Position numbers and translations under genes: made by a program. 64,000 nt of DNA from Caloramator fervidus (GTDB lineage: Bacteria; Bacillota; Clostridia; Clostridiales; Caloramatoraceae), in assembly GCF_900108045.1 (NCBI RefSeq), contig NZ_FNUK01000001.1, positions 1 through 64,000 of the forward strand. Reading direction: 5' to 3'. Shown here piece after piece: positions 34,148-42,821 of this stretch. The notes under the pieces are model-generated. The model worked only from the letters and a program-made list of their open reading frames with translations, had not been told where the DNA came from and made no database searches. Every line of letters starts with the position of its first letter. Positions within the stretch are counted from its first letter, which is position 1.

Positions 34148-34168
34148 CACCTTTGGTGCTATTTTTTA
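34144..34168 (+). terminator. Terminator after uppP
   Basis: ATAGCACC (34144-34151) pairs with GGTGCTAT (34155-34162), followed by TTTTTATTTTTT. The stop codon is within the 5' arm. Confidence 0.8.
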
Positions 34169-34173
34169 TTTTT

Positions 34174-34216
34174 TGTGATTTATATCACTTAAGTTTTTGA
34201 AATTGTTTATTATAAT
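34174..34216 (+). promoter_or_regulatory. Crp/Fnr-type site and -10 box before the Fe-S protein gene
   Basis: TGTGATTTATATCACT (34174-34189) contains the perfect inverted arms GTGAT/ATCAC around 4 nt. TATAAT is at 34211-34216. The expected transcription start at about 34223 puts the centre of the palindrome at -41.5, the classic class II activator position. The -35 hexamer (TTAAGT at 34189) is poor, as expected for an activator-dependent promoter. Confidence 0.6.
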
Positions 34217-34237
34217 CTAACTAAAGGAGGGATGAAA

Positions 34238-34903
34238 ATGATAAGAAAGATAGTTCATATAGACGAGGAAAAGTGCAATGGATGTGGACTTTGTATTCCA
34301 AATTGTGCAGAGGGAGCTTTAAAAATAATAGATGGAAAGGCAAAGCTTGTTAAAGAAAGCCTTTGTGATGGACTTGGAGCATGCATTGGCTACTGTCCAC
34401 AGGGGGCTATAACGATTATTGAAAGGGAAGCTGATGAATTCGATGAAAAGGCGGTTCAAGAACATCTAAGCAGAATGGAAAATGAAAATCATAACATAGG
34501 GGGATGCCCTGGAAGCATGATTAGGCAAATAAATAGACAATGGCCTGTGCAGCTTGCACTTGTGTCACCATCTGCACCATATCTATATAGGTCAGACCTT
34601 TTAATAGCTGCAGATTGCACAGCCTATGCCTATGACAACTTCCACAACGACTTTATAAAAGATAGAACTGTTGTTGTTGGGTGTCCAAAGCTTGATGATA
34701 ACGACTATTATATAGAAAAGCTGACGGAGATTATTAAAAATAATGATTTAAAATCCATAACCGTTGTAAAGATGGAGGTTCCCTGCTGCAGTGGGATTTC
34801 AATGGCAGCAAAGGTTGCAAGGGATAGAGCAGGTGTTAAAATTCCTATAAAGGTAGTTACAATTGGTATAGATGGTGAAATTTTGGACAGTTCAAATGTT
34901 TAG
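34238..34903 (+). CDS. 4Fe-4S ferredoxin-type protein with extra Cys motifs
   Basis: 221 aa. Residues about 8-70 form a 2[4Fe-4S] ferredoxin domain (CNGCGLCIPNC and the second site LCDGLGACIGYCPQG). The C-terminal domain has further Cys motifs (GGCPGS, VVVGCPKLDD, VPCCSGI) and could bind another cluster. Such proteins sit near hybrid-cluster protein genes in other anaerobes, but hcp is not present here. The ATG at 34238 is preferred, 7 nt after AGGAGG; the ATG at 34232 would touch the site. Likely a redox protein under Crp/Fnr-like control. Start and product class are firm; the function is not. Confidence 0.8.
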   Translation: MIRKIVHIDEEKCNGCGLCIPNCAEGALKIIDGKAKLVKESLCDGLGACIGYCPQGAITIIEREADEFDEKAVQEHLSRMENENHNIGGCPGSMIRQINRQWPVQLALVSPSAPYLYRSDLLIAADCTAYAYDNFHNDFIKDRTVVVGCPKLDDNDYYIEKLTEIIKNNDLKSITVVKMEVPCCSGISMAAKVARDRAGVKIPIKVVTIGIDGEILDSSNV

Positions 34904-34927
34904 GTAGGCAAGGCCTACCTATTTTTA
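34901..34927 (+). terminator. Terminator after the Fe-S protein gene
   Basis: TAGGTAGGC (34901-34909) pairs with GCCTACCTA (34913-34921), followed by TTTTTATT. The stop codon TAG forms the first three bases. Confidence 0.8.
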
Positions 34928-35036
34928 TTGGGCTATGGAATATTTATATTTTTTTTACACAAAATTAACAATGAGGAAAGTTTAAGGTGTTATAATACCT
35001 AGGGTTAAAGGTAATACATAAATGGAGGGTAGAAAA

Positions 35037-36242
35037 ATGGAAGCGGTAAACCTTATAGGGATGTTTGCAGCCATTATATTTGCAGGACTTATTTTTACAA
35101 AATTAAGTAGAATTGTTAATTTGCCCGATGTTGTTATGTTTATTTTGGCTGGAATTATATTAGGGCCTTATGGACTTAATTTGATTAATATCGATAAGTA
35201 TCCTTTAGGTAACGAATTAATATTAACCTTTGGAGCGGCATATATACTTTATGATGGAGGAAGAGAGATAGATTTTAAAGTTTTAAGAAAGGTTAAGTGG
35301 TCAGTAATATCTTTAGCTACTATCGGTGTTATCATTTCTGCGTTTTTAACAGGATTTTTTGCAATGAAGATATTTAAAATTGACTTTATTTATGCTTTAT
35401 TGTTAGGTTCTGTTATATCTTCAACTGACCCTTCTGTTCTTGTGCCATTATTTAAAAGTTTAAACGTAAGTGACAAGTTAAAACAGACGATAATTTCAGA
35501 GTCTGCTTTTAACGATGCAGCAGGAGCTATTATAACTTTTGCAGTTTTAAATATTATTACAAAGGGCACTTTTAGTTTAGGCCATAGCGCCTTTGAACTT
35601 ATAAAAACCTCTTTGGGTGGAATAATAATTGGAGCTATAATAGGATATATAGCAACTTTCCTTGTAGGGCATAAAAAATATGCATATTTTGAAGAACACC
35701 CATCAGAGATAGCTATTGCGGCTGTTGCGGGAGCCTATGTTATTGCAACTAAACTTGGCGTAAGCGGTTTTATGGCAGTGTTTGTTATAGGAATGATATG
35801 TGGAAATAAGAGAATGTTTGACCTTTATATACCTGATGAATATTATGTAACCCACACAAGATTTAAAGAAGTTACGACGCTTATACTTAGAATGATGATT
35901 TTTATACTTCTTGGAACGCATATAAATTTTGCACTTCTTTTAAAATATTGGAAAGAAGCTTTGCTTGTCGTTGCGGTCTTAATTTTTATTGCAAGGCCGG
36001 TTTCGGTATTTTTCTCTATAATTTTTGATAAAAATGCTGAATGGAATTTTAAGGAGATAATATATATGATGTGGGTAAGAGAAACTGGGGTTATTCCTGC
36101 TGCCCTTTCAGGAATGCTACTTACTATGAAAGTACCTCATGCTGACATAATTTCAGCAGTAACTTTTGCAACTATTATAATAACATTAACTTTACAAGCA
36201 AGTTCGGCAAAATGGCTTGCAAAGGTGTTAAAAATAATGTAA
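35037..36242 (+). CDS. CPA1-family Na+(K+)/H+ antiporter
   Basis: 401 aa with 11-12 hydrophobic segments. The ion-binding signatures of NhaP-like antiporters are present: GSVISSTDPSVLVPLFKS and ISESAFNDAAGAIITF, the latter holding the Asn-Asp pair of the fifth/sixth helices. It exchanges cytoplasmic Na+ or K+ for external protons. ATG 35037 is chosen because GGAGGG lies about 8 nt upstream; an ATG at 35022 has none. An extended -10 box (TGTTATAAT, 34988-34996) precedes it. It forms a pair with the second ion transporter 31 nt downstream. Confidence 0.88.
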   Translation: MEAVNLIGMFAAIIFAGLIFTKLSRIVNLPDVVMFILAGIILGPYGLNLINIDKYPLGNELILTFGAAYILYDGGREIDFKVLRKVKWSVISLATIGVIISAFLTGFFAMKIFKIDFIYALLLGSVISSTDPSVLVPLFKSLNVSDKLKQTIISESAFNDAAGAIITFAVLNIITKGTFSLGHSAFELIKTSLGGIIIGAIIGYIATFLVGHKKYAYFEEHPSEIAIAAVAGAYVIATKLGVSGFMAVFVIGMICGNKRMFDLYIPDEYYVTHTRFKEVTTLILRMMIFILLGTHINFALLLKYWKEALLVVAVLIFIARPVSVFFSIIFDKNAEWNFKEIIYMMWVRETGVIPAALSGMLLTMKVPHADIISAVTFATIIITLTLQASSAKWLAKVLKIM

Positions 36243-36273
36243 AGGGAGATCTATGTTAAAGGGAGGATTTTAT

Positions 36274-37548
36274 ATGAATTTAGTTCAGATAATATCTATA
36301 CTTGTATTTTTAGTTACTTTTATATTTATAGTAACCGAAAAAATAAACAGGACTATTGCTGCAATGCTTGGGGCTATGTTGCTTCTTATAGTTAGGATAA
36401 TAGACCAGGGAAATGCTACTGAATTTATAGATTATACTACCATTGGAGTATTGGTTGGAATGATGATAGTCGTTGCTATAATAAAAAGAACAGGGCTTTT
36501 CCAATACCTTGCTATAAAAGTAGCTAAAATGGTAAAGGGGGATCCTTCAAAAATAATAATTTTATTTGGAATTATGACGGCGGTTTTATCAGCATTTTTA
36601 GATAACGTTACAACAGTTCTTCTTATGATTCCAGTTACCTTAGTTATATCAAAACTTTTAAAGATAAGCCCTATTCCTTTTATTATGGCAGAGGTTTTAT
36701 CTTCAAATATAGGAGGAACAGCTACTTTAATAGGAGACCCACCAAACATTATGATAGGTTCAGAAGCAGGACTTGGATTCTTAGATTTTTTGCTTAATTT
36801 AGGACCTGTTATTCTTGTTATACTTTTTGTAACTGTTTTTTTAATAAGATTTATATATAGAAAAGAATTGCATGTTGAAAAAGACTTAAAAAAGTATATA
36901 ATGGAATTAGAAGAAAAAAATGCAATAGTAGATAAAGAGTTATTAGTTAAAAGTTTAACAGTTTTGTTTTTTATAATATTAGGTTTTTTCCTACATGAAC
37001 ACTTAGGTTATGAATCTTCAACGGTTGCTCTTTCTGGAGCTGCGGTTCTTCTTCTTATAAGCAAAGAAGATATTGATGAAATTTTAGTTGAAATAGAATG
37101 GCCTACGATATTTTTCTTTATATCTTTGTTTATAATAGTTGGAACCTTAGAAAAGGTTGGAGTAATAAAAATGCTTGCAAAGCTTGTTATAGATTTTACA
37201 AAGGGCAATTTAGTTTTAACGACTATTATTATCCTTTGGGCGTCAGCTCTTCTTTCAGCTTTTCTTGACAATATACCTTTTGTTGCAACAATGATTCCTC
37301 TTATTAAAGGTCTTAAAGCTTTAGCAGGAGTTAATATAGAGCCTCTTTGGTGGGCGCTTTCTTTAGGAGCCTGCCTTGGGGGAAATGGAACTTTAGTAGG
37401 AGCTTCTGCTAATGTAGTTACTGCAGGGGTTATGGAAAAGGAAGGGTATAAAATAACCTTTAAAGATTTTATTAAAGTAGGTTTTCCAATAATGATTATT
37501 TCTATTTTAATTTCATCTATTTATCTTATTATATTTAAGCTAAAGTAG
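36274..37548 (+). CDS. ArsB/NhaD-family ion transporter
   Basis: 424 aa, about 11 hydrophobic segments. Repeated family signatures are seen in both halves: AFLDNVTTVLLMIPVTL with SSNIGGTATLIGDPPNIMIGS, and AFLDNIPFVATMIPLIKGL with CLGGNGTLVGASANVVTAG. This is the ion transporter superfamily (ArsB, NhaD, P protein). No arsenic genes are nearby, so Na+/H+ exchange or anion transport is more likely than arsenite export. The ATG at 36274 follows GGGAGG by 7 nt; ATG 36253 is less well placed. Confidence 0.85.
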   Translation: MNLVQIISILVFLVTFIFIVTEKINRTIAAMLGAMLLLIVRIIDQGNATEFIDYTTIGVLVGMMIVVAIIKRTGLFQYLAIKVAKMVKGDPSKIIILFGIMTAVLSAFLDNVTTVLLMIPVTLVISKLLKISPIPFIMAEVLSSNIGGTATLIGDPPNIMIGSEAGLGFLDFLLNLGPVILVILFVTVFLIRFIYRKELHVEKDLKKYIMELEEKNAIVDKELLVKSLTVLFFIILGFFLHEHLGYESSTVALSGAAVLLLISKEDIDEILVEIEWPTIFFFISLFIIVGTLEKVGVIKMLAKLVIDFTKGNLVLTTIIILWASALLSAFLDNIPFVATMIPLIKGLKALAGVNIEPLWWALSLGACLGGNGTLVGASANVVTAGVMEKEGYKITFKDFIKVGFPIMIISILISSIYLIIFKLK

Positions 37549-37563
37549 AAAAGAGGGGTGGGT

Positions 37564-38040
37564 ATGAAGCAAATAAATGTTAAAGAGACAATGCATGAAA
37601 TGCTTTTAAGGCAAATGGGGGCAAACGTTGTTTGCTTTTTAGGTAAACAGTGTTTTGTAAAATTTAATATAAACGGCTATGAAGTAAGCTATGCTTACAA
37701 TATAAATGCAAAGGAAAAATATTTTCTTCAAAGGGTAAAGCCTTATCCTATGATTGCAGGGGTTTTTGAAGATCTTAGAGATGTTGTCAACATGATACAA
37801 ATAGATGTTGAACAGTTTAAAAATGTAATAGAAAGCGGTAAGTTTGAAAAATTTTTAGAACTTAATAAAAAAATATTAGATACAGCAAGGAACCTAGAGG
37901 ATCTATTCTTATACTATATAGTTGACGAAGAGGTTTTTGATGAAATTTCAAAGGAAATAGAAAAGGTAAGGGAAAAAATACACGAATGTGCAGCACCTGA
38001 GAAGAGAGTTTACTTTAAAAAGGATCCTGAGACTTTGTAA
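37564..38040 (+). CDS. Conserved protein of unknown function
   Basis: 158 aa, soluble, no signal peptide. The N-terminal half has alternating beta strands (ANVVCFLGKQCFVKFNINGYEVSYAYNIN), the rest is predicted helical with many Glu/Lys (FEKFLELNKKILDTARNLEDLF, EISKEIEKVREKIHEC). I do not recognise a family. The ATG at 37564 follows GAGGGGTGG; a GTG at 37558 is also possible. It starts 15 nt after the transporter gene and ends at a strong terminator, so it closes that operon. Confidence 0.6.
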   Translation: MKQINVKETMHEMLLRQMGANVVCFLGKQCFVKFNINGYEVSYAYNINAKEKYFLQRVKPYPMIAGVFEDLRDVVNMIQIDVEQFKNVIESGKFEKFLELNKKILDTARNLEDLFLYYIVDEEVFDEISKEIEKVREKIHECAAPEKRVYFKKDPETL

Positions 38041-38074
38041 AAGTATAGGAAATTTTCCTATACTTTTTTGTTTT
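38039..38074 (+). terminator. Terminator closing the ion-transporter operon
   Basis: AAAAGTATAGGA (38039-38050) pairs with TCCTATACTTTT (38056-38067), followed by TTG and TTTTTT. The stem starts inside the stop codon. Confidence 0.8.
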
Positions 38075-38117
38075 TTAAGGGTATAATATTTATTAAAATT
38101 ATTTTTAAGGTGGTAGC

Positions 38118-39581
38118 ATGAAAATTAATGAGGTTTTAAAGGAAATAGATTATTTGATAAATCATTTTGAAAGTTTAGATTTACAAAACTTAAAAGAGAG
38201 GTTAAATAGATTTTTAAAGGAGTTTGAGGATAATAACATATTTGAAGCTTATTTTCCTCTTTTGAATTTACTTGAAAATTTCAGCAAAGAAAAGGTTTTA
38301 GAAGTTTTAAAGGAAATAAAAATTTTAATTACAAAATTCTTTTTAAAAGAGGATAATTTTCTTTTAATAACAGAAAATAAAGAGGATTTTTATGACCTTA
38401 TAAAAGTTTTAACTTTAGAAGGTTTTAAAGTTGCAATTGAAGGATATAGTGGGGACATAATTGATTATGTTTATTCAAAAAGGCCTGAAGCTTTGCTTAT
38501 AGATAATGATTCTAAAAATCATGGTTTTTTTATTATGAAAATAATAGATGATGAGGAAATAGCCAAAAAGATGCCTGTTATTGTTTTAGGTTCATCTAAA
38601 GATGATAAAATAAAGGCACTTTCTTTAGGGGCCATAGACTATATTCAAAAGCCTTTTGATTTAGATGAGGTTGTTTTAAAGCTTAAAAATATATACAGGC
38701 TTTCTAATATTTATATTAAAAATAACATATATGACATATTTACAGGCGTATATTCAAGGTTTTATGGGGACCTAATAGTTAAAAAAGAATTTTTAAAAGC
38801 TAAAAATGATGGAATAAAATTAATATATATGCTTTTAGATTTTGATGGAATGGCAAATATAAATCTTAAATTGGGCAAAAGCAAAGGGAATGATGTATTA
38901 AAAGAAAGTGCAGCGCTTTTTAGAAATATAATACCTGAAAGCGATGTAATATATAGGCTAAATGGTGATGAGTTTGCTATTTTATTCTTTAATAAAAGTA
39001 TAATTGAAGTTTTAGCTTTGGCAGAGAAAATGCAAAAAGAACTTGAAAATCTTTCAAAAAAATATGGAATAAGTTTAAGCTTTTCAGCAGGTGTTGCAGA
39101 GTTTGATAATAACATGAAAAGCGTAGAGGATTTAGTAAAACTTGCAGATTTAAGCTTAAAAAAAGCAAAAGCAGAAGGGGGAAGAAAAATATACACATCA
39201 AAACAGGTTTTGAAGGATGCAAAAAAGAAAATCTTAATAGTTGATGATGATAAGATAATTCTTTCTATATTAAGCAAGAGATATTCAAATAAAGGCTATA
39301 TGGTGTTTACAGCGTCAAATGCAGAAGAAGGAGTAGAAGTTTTTAAAGAAAATACAGATATAGATTTAATAATATCAGACTTTTATATGCCGGGGATGAC
39401 GGGAGATGAATTTACAAAGGAAGTAAAAAGTTTAAATAAAAAGGTAAAGATAATAGTTTTATCTGCCCACAAATCGGAGGAACACGTTAAAAAGGCTTTA
39501 AATGCTGGGGCGGATGACTATATAACAAAGCCCTTTTCACCTGTTGAGCTTGATATTAGGATTAAAAAGTTAATTGGTTAG
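38118..39581 (+). CDS. REC-GGDEF-REC response regulator (probable diguanylate cyclase)
   Basis: 487 aa. An unknown helical N-terminus (1-80), a degenerate receiver (about 80-195; acidic pocket replaced by TEN, Lys in YIQKPFD kept), a GGDEF domain (about 205-365), and a canonical receiver (about 372-487; VDDDKI, Asp421 in SDFYMPG, ITKPF). The GGDEF signature reads N282-GDEF, with the catalytic acidic residues kept; DFDGMANINLKLGKSKGNDVL is normal. The inhibitory I-site Arg is missing (PESD). Probably makes c-di-GMP when phosphorylated. It leads an operon with a HEAT-repeat membrane protein and a GT2 glycosyltransferase. Confidence 0.87.
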   Translation: MKINEVLKEIDYLINHFESLDLQNLKERLNRFLKEFEDNNIFEAYFPLLNLLENFSKEKVLEVLKEIKILITKFFLKEDNFLLITENKEDFYDLIKVLTLEGFKVAIEGYSGDIIDYVYSKRPEALLIDNDSKNHGFFIMKIIDDEEIAKKMPVIVLGSSKDDKIKALSLGAIDYIQKPFDLDEVVLKLKNIYRLSNIYIKNNIYDIFTGVYSRFYGDLIVKKEFLKAKNDGIKLIYMLLDFDGMANINLKLGKSKGNDVLKESAALFRNIIPESDVIYRLNGDEFAILFFNKSIIEVLALAEKMQKELENLSKKYGISLSFSAGVAEFDNNMKSVEDLVKLADLSLKKAKAEGGRKIYTSKQVLKDAKKKILIVDDDKIILSILSKRYSNKGYMVFTASNAEEGVEVFKENTDIDLIISDFYMPGMTGDEFTKEVKSLNKKVKIIVLSAHKSEEHVKKALNAGADDYITKPFSPVELDIRIKKLIG

Positions 39582-39591
39582 TGGTGGTATT

Positions 39592-40707
39592 ATGGAAAAG
39601 TTTGTTTACACATCTATTGTGTTTTTTACAGCTGTTATTTTAACCCTTTATGTTTACCTTTTGGTTGAAAAAATGTTGGAAGCTATTAAAAGCAAAATTA
39701 GAGAAGTTAACGAGGATGCAGTTTTTAAGTTAATAGATGAGATAATTTTAAAATTAGAAGAGGAAAGTTTAAAAGATGAGGATGTAATAAAAATAAAGGA
39801 AGTTATAAAAAGCGGAATAAAAAGAGAATTGGTGGAAGAAAGATTAATATATTATTTTATGATCTACAGCGGGGATATAATAAAAAAGCTTACAAAACTT
39901 GTTGAAGAAGTAGGTCTTGTTGACTTTGAGATTCGAAATTTAAAATCAGACAATCTATATATAGTTTCTCTAGCAGCAAGAAGGCTTGGAGAGTTTAGAA
40001 GCAAAAAAGCAATAGAGCCTTTGTTAAAGGCTTTGAATATAAATTCCAATGATGTTAAGTATAATGTTCTTTTGGCGCTTTCTAAGATAGGAGATGAAGA
40101 TGCTTTTATAGAGGCTTTTGAAAAGCTTGAAGATAAGATTTTATTATCTGAAAGAAGTCTTATAGAGATAATAGATGATTTTGAAGGTGATAAGATTAAA
40201 GTGTATAAAAGAATGTTTAATTCAAATAACAGTTTTTTAGCTTCTGTATTTATGAAGTCTGCCGCAAACTATATGGATGTTTCCCTCTCAGATATTGTGG
40301 CAAATTTTTTAAAAGATCCTAATAAGGAAAAAAGGATTGCTGCTATAAAGTTCATAGGAAACTTATCTGATGTTAGATATTTAGATGACATAATAGAAAG
40401 GTTGCAGGATGAAGATTGGGAAGTTAGGGCGGTTGCAGCAAAGGTTTTAGAAAGGTTTCAAGATGAAAGGGCTGTTATGCCTCTTGTTAAGGCTTTGTCG
40501 GACAAGGTTTGGTTTGTAAGGTATAATGCGGCATCATCCCTTATAAAGATTCCAAAGGGTATAGATGCTATAGATATTGTAATGCAGGGAAATGATAAAT
40601 TTGCTAAAGATATAATACTTTATGCTGTTCAAAATATAGAGCTTTTGGAAGTTACAGAAGATAACAGGGAAAAGATAAAGGAAATTATAAAAAAGTATAA
40701 AAGGTGA
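39592..40707 (+). CDS. Membrane-anchored HEAT-repeat protein
   Basis: 371 aa. One N-terminal membrane helix (about 5-28, FVYTSIVFFTAVILTLYVYLL), then a helical linker and several HEAT-like repeats between about 115 and 345: AARRLGEFRSKKAIEPLLKAL, VLLALSKIGDEDAFIEAF, AAIKFIGNLSDVRYLDDII, VRAVAAKVLERFQDERAVMPLVKAL. Such repeats form protein-binding superhelices. It sits between the GGDEF regulator and the GT2 enzyme (4 nt before the latter), suggesting a scaffold for the synthase. The ATG at 39592 follows GGTGG; an upstream TTG (39574) is unlikely. Confidence 0.8.
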   Translation: MEKFVYTSIVFFTAVILTLYVYLLVEKMLEAIKSKIREVNEDAVFKLIDEIILKLEEESLKDEDVIKIKEVIKSGIKRELVEERLIYYFMIYSGDIIKKLTKLVEEVGLVDFEIRNLKSDNLYIVSLAARRLGEFRSKKAIEPLLKALNINSNDVKYNVLLALSKIGDEDAFIEAFEKLEDKILLSERSLIEIIDDFEGDKIKVYKRMFNSNNSFLASVFMKSAANYMDVSLSDIVANFLKDPNKEKRIAAIKFIGNLSDVRYLDDIIERLQDEDWEVRAVAAKVLERFQDERAVMPLVKALSDKVWFVRYNAASSLIKIPKGIDAIDIVMQGNDKFAKDIILYAVQNIELLEVTEDNREKIKEIIKKYKR

Positions 40708-40711
40708 TGTT

Positions 40712-42121
40712 ATGGAAATTTTAAAGGATATAATATTAAAATTTAATTTGTTTGTAATCTACTATGTTGTAGCTATAAATTTTATATACTTTGTTCAACT
40801 TATATTATCAGCTTTAAGCCTTTATGGGTATATAAGAAAAGTTCGCTATTCTGATTATCAAAATTACACAACTTCTTATAATATGGTTCCTGTTTCTATT
40901 TTAGTTCCTGCTCATAATGAGGAAGAAACTATTGTTGATAATGTGAGAAATCTTTTATATATTAACTATCCGGAATTTGAAATAATAGTTATAAACGACG
41001 GCTCTAAGGATAACACGCTAAAAAAGCTTATAGACGCTTTTTCACTTAAAAAAATAGATCAGCCTGTAAGGTATCTTATTAAAACAAAAAATATAAAAGG
41101 TATATATAAAAATGTAGATATACCAAACCTTGTTGTAGTAGATAAAGAAAATGGAGGAAAGGCAGATGCTTTAAATGCCGGAATAAATGTTTCAAGATAT
41201 CCTATATTTGTTTCAATAGATGCAGATTCTATATTAGAGAGCGATTCTTTAGTTAGGGTTATAATGCCTTTTATAGAGGATAAAGAAACTGTAGCAGTTG
41301 GAGGCATAGTAAGGATAGCCAATGGATCTTTTATAAAAAGAGGATTAATAAAAAAGGTTGAACTTCCAAAAAATAGAATTGCCATGTTTCAAATAGTTGA
41401 GTATTTAAGGGCCTTTTTAACAGGAAGAATGGGATGGGATGCTTTAAACTCGCTTTTAATAGTCTCTGGTGCCTTTGGAGCTTTTAAAAAGGATGTGGCA
41501 GTTGAAATTGGAGGATATGCAAATGGAACTGTTGGAGAGGATATGGAAATAATAGTAAGGATTCATAAACATATGAGGAAGCACAAAAAAAGATATAAAA
41601 TAAAGTTTATTCCAGATCCTGTTTGTTGGACTCAAGCTCCAGAAAGTCTTAAAGACTTGAGAAGTCAAAGAAGGAGATGGCAGATAGGTCTTATGGATTC
41701 TCTTTTTAAACACAAGGACATGCTTTTTAATCCAAAATATGGGATAATAGGTCTTTATGCATACCCTTACTTTTTATTCTTTGAGATGTTGGGGCCTATC
41801 ATTGAGATAATAGGATATATATTTGTTCCTTTGTCTTATGTTTTTGGAATTTTAAATTTAAAATATTTTACTCTGTTTTTAATAGCGTCTATACTTTATG
41901 GAATAATTTTATCAATAGGAGCAATCCTTTTAGAAGAATATACGTTTAATAAATACCCATCTTTAAGACAAGTTATGAAGCTTACGCTTTATGCTATTTT
42001 TGAAAACTTTGGTTATAGACAGCTTACAAGCTTGTATAGGTTTGAAGGGATATTCAAATATAGAAAATTAAAGCACAACTGGGGAAAGATAAAAAGAGTA
42101 GGCTTTACAAAGTCGGCATAA
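40712..42121 (+). CDS. Membrane GT2 glycosyltransferase (polysaccharide synthase type)
   Basis: 469 aa. A membrane helix near 12-37, a GT-A catalytic domain (about 55-330), and three to four membrane helices near 345-440. Catalytic motifs: VPAHNEEETI, INDGSKDNT, NGGKADALNAG, DADS (metal-binding) and SQRRRWQIGL (the QxxRW motif). This is the layout of processive synthases such as PgaC/IcaA or chitin/cellulose-like enzymes. With the GGDEF regulator upstream, it may make an exopolysaccharide controlled by c-di-GMP. No PilZ domain is visible. The sugar is unknown. Confidence 0.88.
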   Translation: MEILKDIILKFNLFVIYYVVAINFIYFVQLILSALSLYGYIRKVRYSDYQNYTTSYNMVPVSILVPAHNEEETIVDNVRNLLYINYPEFEIIVINDGSKDNTLKKLIDAFSLKKIDQPVRYLIKTKNIKGIYKNVDIPNLVVVDKENGGKADALNAGINVSRYPIFVSIDADSILESDSLVRVIMPFIEDKETVAVGGIVRIANGSFIKRGLIKKVELPKNRIAMFQIVEYLRAFLTGRMGWDALNSLLIVSGAFGAFKKDVAVEIGGYANGTVGEDMEIIVRIHKHMRKHKKRYKIKFIPDPVCWTQAPESLKDLRSQRRRWQIGLMDSLFKHKDMLFNPKYGIIGLYAYPYFLFFEMLGPIIEIIGYIFVPLSYVFGILNLKYFTLFLIASILYGIILSIGAILLEEYTFNKYPSLRQVMKLTLYAIFENFGYRQLTSLYRFEGIFKYRKLKHNWGKIKRVGFTKSA

Positions 42122-42129
42122 AAATTATG

Positions 42130-42162
42130 CCTCTACACAAAATAAGTGTGGAGGTGATTTTT
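42130..42162 (+). terminator. Hairpin acting as GT2 terminator and covering the next ribosome site
   Basis: CCTCTACAC (42130-42138) pairs with GTGTGGAGG (42146-42154) with one G-U pair. The 3' arm contains the GGAGG ribosome site of the LysM-CAP gene, and TGATTTTTTTT follows, as in a terminator. Confidence 0.6.
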
Positions 42163-42765
42163 TTGAAATTTAAAAGGCTTATATTAGCTTTACTTGTTTT
42201 AGTGATTTTAAATCAAAAAGCTTTTGCTAATCAAATTTATACTGTAAAATTAGGAGATACTTTATATAAAATATCTCAGCAATACGGTATATCCATTGCA
42301 GAAATTTTAAAAGCTAATCCCGGCATAAAAAATCCTTCTATGATTTATGTAGGACAAAAGATAGTTATTCCTAATGACCTTAGGGCTTTTGAAAAGGAAG
42401 TAATAAGGCTTGTTAATATTGAGAGGGCTAAGGTTGGTTTAAAGCCTTTGACGGAAAACTTACAGCTTAGCAAAATTGCAAGATTAAAATCTCAGGATAT
42501 GGCAAGCAAAGGTTATTTTTCGCATTATTCTCCAACCTATGGCTCCCCCTTTGATATGATGAAAAAGTTTGGAATAAAATATACATTAGCAGGGGAGAAT
42601 ATCGCTATGGGTCAAAAAACTCCAAAAGAAGTTGTAACTGCGTGGATGAATTCACAAGGCCACAGAAGAAATATATTAAATCCTAATTTTACTCAAATAG
42701 GAGTTGGTGCGGCAAAAGATTCAAGAGGGAGGATTTATTGGACGCAAATGTTCATAAGGCCTTAA
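42163..42765 (+). CDS. Exported LysM-CAP (SCP/PR1) domain protein
   Basis: 200 aa. Signal peptide (KFKRLILALLVLVILNQKAFA, cut after AFA), one LysM domain (about 25-70; YTVKLGDTLYKISQQYGISIAEIL, YVGQKIVIP) that binds peptidoglycan, and a CAP domain (about 80-200; LVNIERAKVGLKPL, SHYSPTYGSPFDMMKKFG, GENIAMG, GHRRNILNPNFTQIGVGA, YWTQMF). Similar clostridial proteins (YkwD type) are exported, often in spores; their activity is unknown. The start is a TTG at 42163, 7 nt after GGAGG. An earlier ATG at 42127 lies before the hairpin and lacks a site. Confidence 0.82.
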   Translation: MKFKRLILALLVLVILNQKAFANQIYTVKLGDTLYKISQQYGISIAEILKANPGIKNPSMIYVGQKIVIPNDLRAFEKEVIRLVNIERAKVGLKPLTENLQLSKIARLKSQDMASKGYFSHYSPTYGSPFDMMKKFGIKYTLAGENIAMGQKTPKEVVTAWMNSQGHRRNILNPNFTQIGVGAAKDSRGRIYWTQMFIRP

Positions 42766-42777
42766 AAATTGTAGCAT

Positions 42778-42821
42778 AAAAATCCCTTCTGCATATTATA
42801 AAAATATGCGGGGGGATTTTT
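42778..42821 (+). terminator. Terminator overlapping the manC ribosome site and abutting its start
   Basis: AAAAATCCC (42778-42786) pairs with GGGATTTTT (42813-42821), and GCATAT (42791-42796) with ATATGC (42804-42809). The 3' arm carries the G-run ribosome site of manC, and the ATG starts at 42822 right after the T-run. Confidence 0.7.

Noticed and set aside
34197-34202. TTGAAA as -35 box of the Fe-S protein promoter
   Set aside because: It is only 8 nt from the TATAAT, too close for a sigma-A promoter.
38762-39277. 171-codon minus-strand open frame inside the GGDEF regulator
   Set aside because: Antisense shadow of a gene with intact domain motifs; no ribosome site or recognisable protein.
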